Of a stretch of DNA of 64,000 nt, positions 62,505-64,000 are shown one piece after another. This DNA comes from Candidatus Methylacidiphilales bacterium (GTDB lineage Bacteria > Verrucomicrobiota > Verrucomicrobiia > Methylacidiphilales > JAAUTS01). The notes under the pieces were generated by a model, which made no database searches, was not told where the DNA came from, and saw only the letters and a list, made by a program, of their open reading frames with translations. Both the position numbers and the translations under genes were made by a program. How positions within the stretch are numbered: the stretch's first letter is position 1; each line of letters opens with the position of its first letter. Location of the stretch: the NCBI GenBank assembly GCA_028713655.1, contig JAQTNW010000008.1, forward strand, positions 1 through 64,000, in the 5' to 3' direction.

Positions 62505-63899
62505 TTATCGCCCTTCTTGCGCCCTTGGCTCGAATTGTTTCAAAAGTTTTACCACATCCGGTTTGATCCTGGCCGCATCAGCCGCCTGCCCCCAGGCCGC
62601 CTTGTAACTTTCACGGTAGCTTCCATCGCCGTAACGGATGGGAAATGATTCAGCGGAAAAGGACAGCCAGCAGCTGTAGGCCAGCGCAATCAAGCCAGTA
62701 GCGATAAAATATGCGAATCCGCCCTTTAGCAGGAGATCGCGGTATTTGCCTGGAACCCATTCCCGAATCCCGAGGTAAGCCAGCCAAATTAATGACGGCA
62801 AAACTGGAATAAAAAAGCGCGCGTCGGCAAACGGCCAGACGCTCAGGATCAATGCGTATATTGCCAGATATGCCGCCAGTTCGATGTTATCACCGATCTT
62901 CCGGAAGCAGGCGCCAAGGACTGGAATGCAGAGGAAGAGCCCTGCCACCTGCAGAAACAGGGAAGGAAAATGGATCTTGGAGCCCGGTAGATTTAAAAAC
63001 AGTCCGGCTATTTCCGAGCAGCGAAGCTGGATTATCAAGCCCATGTTTTCAGGCACAGGCCCCTTGTGGAACTGCCGGATCAAAATATCGAGATAACTGC
63101 GTTCTCCTTCAACCCGGTGTTTCAAAATAAATGCCCAACAAAGGAACAGAGCGGTGACGGCAAGCCCCGCCGCCGTAAAGAACATGAGAGGCGGCACGCT
63201 CTTGCCTGTCGTTGCAGTCCGCATCCGCATCCAAAAAATCGCCTGTGCGAAAATGCCCGCAAGTATCAGGCTTAACCCTGCTGTCCGGACCCAGGGTGAC
63301 AGGCATGCCAATAACAACGCGCCACCGTACCCCAATGCCCTGCCGGCGCCGGTTGACGTACGTCCGAGTCCCGCCAACAGAAGGCATGCCTGGACGAGCA
63401 GGAAATATAAAAGATCCGACAATGGAATCGCTTCATGTTTGATGATCACCCAGGAGGAAAGAACCAGCGCCATCATCGCAAGCGATTCCGACGTGGATGC
63501 GCGCGCAATTTTTCTCAAGTAAAGCGCAAAGCAGGCTGTTCCCGCCGCCATGCAAAACCAATTCAGGGCATTAAGCCAGACGGCATGGCCAAGACCCGCC
63601 TTCATCAGGCACACAACAACAAACGGATACCCAGAAGGGAGCTGTGCCGCCTTGCCATTTAACAAAAACCCATTCCCCTCGGATGCCGAGACAGCCATTG
63701 AAAGCAGCTTGACGGCGTCGGTATTCAACCTGAGTGGCGAAAAGAGCTGGGTGAGATGAAGCGCCAATAGGAGCACCACCAGAATCCCCGGAACCCATCC
63801 GGAAATGCCGGACCTCTGAGCATCGTTAGAAACTGCTGGCATGGATGGGTTGGCACACTCCGTGCCGGTCAATTCGGAACTTTCGAATCTACAAAACAT
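62505..63899 (-). CDS. Multi-pass membrane protein, GT-C-like
   Basis: 464 aa from the ATG at 63899; an ATG at 63842 would remove 19 polar residues and is equally possible. About ten hydrophobic segments. The first outer loop contains an acidic residue in PLRLNTDAVKLLSMAVSASE and then NGFLLNGKAAQLPSGYPFVV, a layout seen in GT39/DUF2029-type enzymes and their relatives. A long extracytoplasmic loop precedes the last helices, and the soluble C-terminus is about 60 residues. It is the first gene of the minus-strand operon in this window and stops 4 nt before wzm. The exact role is open: a periplasmic glycosyltransferase is a fair guess. Confidence 0.65.
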   Translation of the reverse strand: MFCRFESSELTGTECANPSMPAVSNDAQRSGISGWVPGILVVLLLALHLTQLFSPLRLNTDAVKLLSMAVSASEGNGFLLNGKAAQLPSGYPFVVVCLMKAGLGHAVWLNALNWFCMAAGTACFALYLRKIARASTSESLAMMALVLSSWVIIKHEAIPLSDLLYFLLVQACLLLAGLGRTSTGAGRALGYGGALLLACLSPWVRTAGLSLILAGIFAQAIFWMRMRTATTGKSVPPLMFFTAAGLAVTALFLCWAFILKHRVEGERSYLDILIRQFHKGPVPENMGLIIQLRCSEIAGLFLNLPGSKIHFPSLFLQVAGLFLCIPVLGACFRKIGDNIELAAYLAIYALILSVWPFADARFFIPVLPSLIWLAYLGIREWVPGKYRDLLLKGGFAYFIATGLIALAYSCWLSFSAESFPIRYGDGSYRESYKAAWGQAADAARIKPDVVKLLKQFEPRAQEGR

Positions 63900-64000
63900 T
63901 CACTTTCAATATGTTAGAAATATAATTCGCCGCTAAAATGCCGGACTCAGAAGCCGCGAATCAATTTCCACCGCTACGGAACGCTGTAAAAAATCCACTG

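Noticed and set aside
1-64000. tRNA, rRNA, riboswitch or phage genes
   Set aside because: None was recognised by reading the sequence; short or unusual RNAs could be missed without a covariance-model search.

Overview
The window looks like a chromosomal piece of a Gram-negative PVC-group bacterium, most likely Verrucomicrobiota. The pointers are an autotransporter-type beta-strand repeat protein with a C-terminal region typical of that phylum, an alpha-L-fucosidase/fucose-permease locus, Sel1 and tetratricopeptide-like secreted proteins, few Shine-Dalgarno sequences, and very large glycan loci. This placement is an inference from gene content; no rRNA or tRNA gene was seen.

Layout. 1-9.4 kb (+): the 3' end of a secreted repeat protein carrying an SGNH hydrolase domain, then a co-directional glycan cluster (aldo/keto reductase, zinc alcohol dehydrogenase, GH43-like protein, GH95 fucosidase, FucP-type permease) that probably releases, imports and oxidises or reduces fucose. 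9.7-13 kb: housekeeping genes (class I fumarase, panD, GDP-L-fucose synthase). 13-20.2 kb: secreted or unknown proteins, including a 1031-aa thioredoxin-fold/repeat protein and a degenerate FGE-like domain fused to Sel1 repeats. 20-26.5 kb: exopolysaccharide export genes (single-SLBB protein, discoidin-like protein, outer-membrane barrel, Wza-like porin, Wzc-like tyrosine autokinase). 26.5-63.9 kb (almost all -): a very large surface-polysaccharide operon with about twenty glycosyltransferases, five methyltransferases, a hexapeptide acyltransferase, a DegT aminotransferase, an SDR epimerase, a Wzy-like polymerase, GT-C-like membrane proteins and a Wzm/Wzt ABC exporter. A two-gene plus-strand island (41.4-43.2 kb) interrupts it.

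Most joints in the large operon are 4-nt ATGA/GTGA overlaps, which indicates translational coupling. Against this regular pattern several breaks stand out: a frameshifted GT2 gene, a GT8/GT61 chimeric junction, a probable frameshifted 3' end of an exostosin-like gene, and partly duplicated GT modules. The locus therefore appears to be under rapid turnover.

Most interesting items: (1) a compact element of about 420 bp between wzm and wzt, made of a four-helix-bundle (S23/Avd-like) gene bounded by inverted arrays of a CTTGGTT/CTTAGTT heptamer, with a second, gene-less inverted array of exactly 63 nt sitting in frame inside wzt and adding 21 residues; (2) a natural fusion of a glutamine-dependent asparagine synthetase with a GT-B glycosyltransferase; (3) an SDR in which the usual catalytic Tyr is replaced by Asn; (4) coexistence of Wza/Wzc/Wzy-type and ABC-type export genes.
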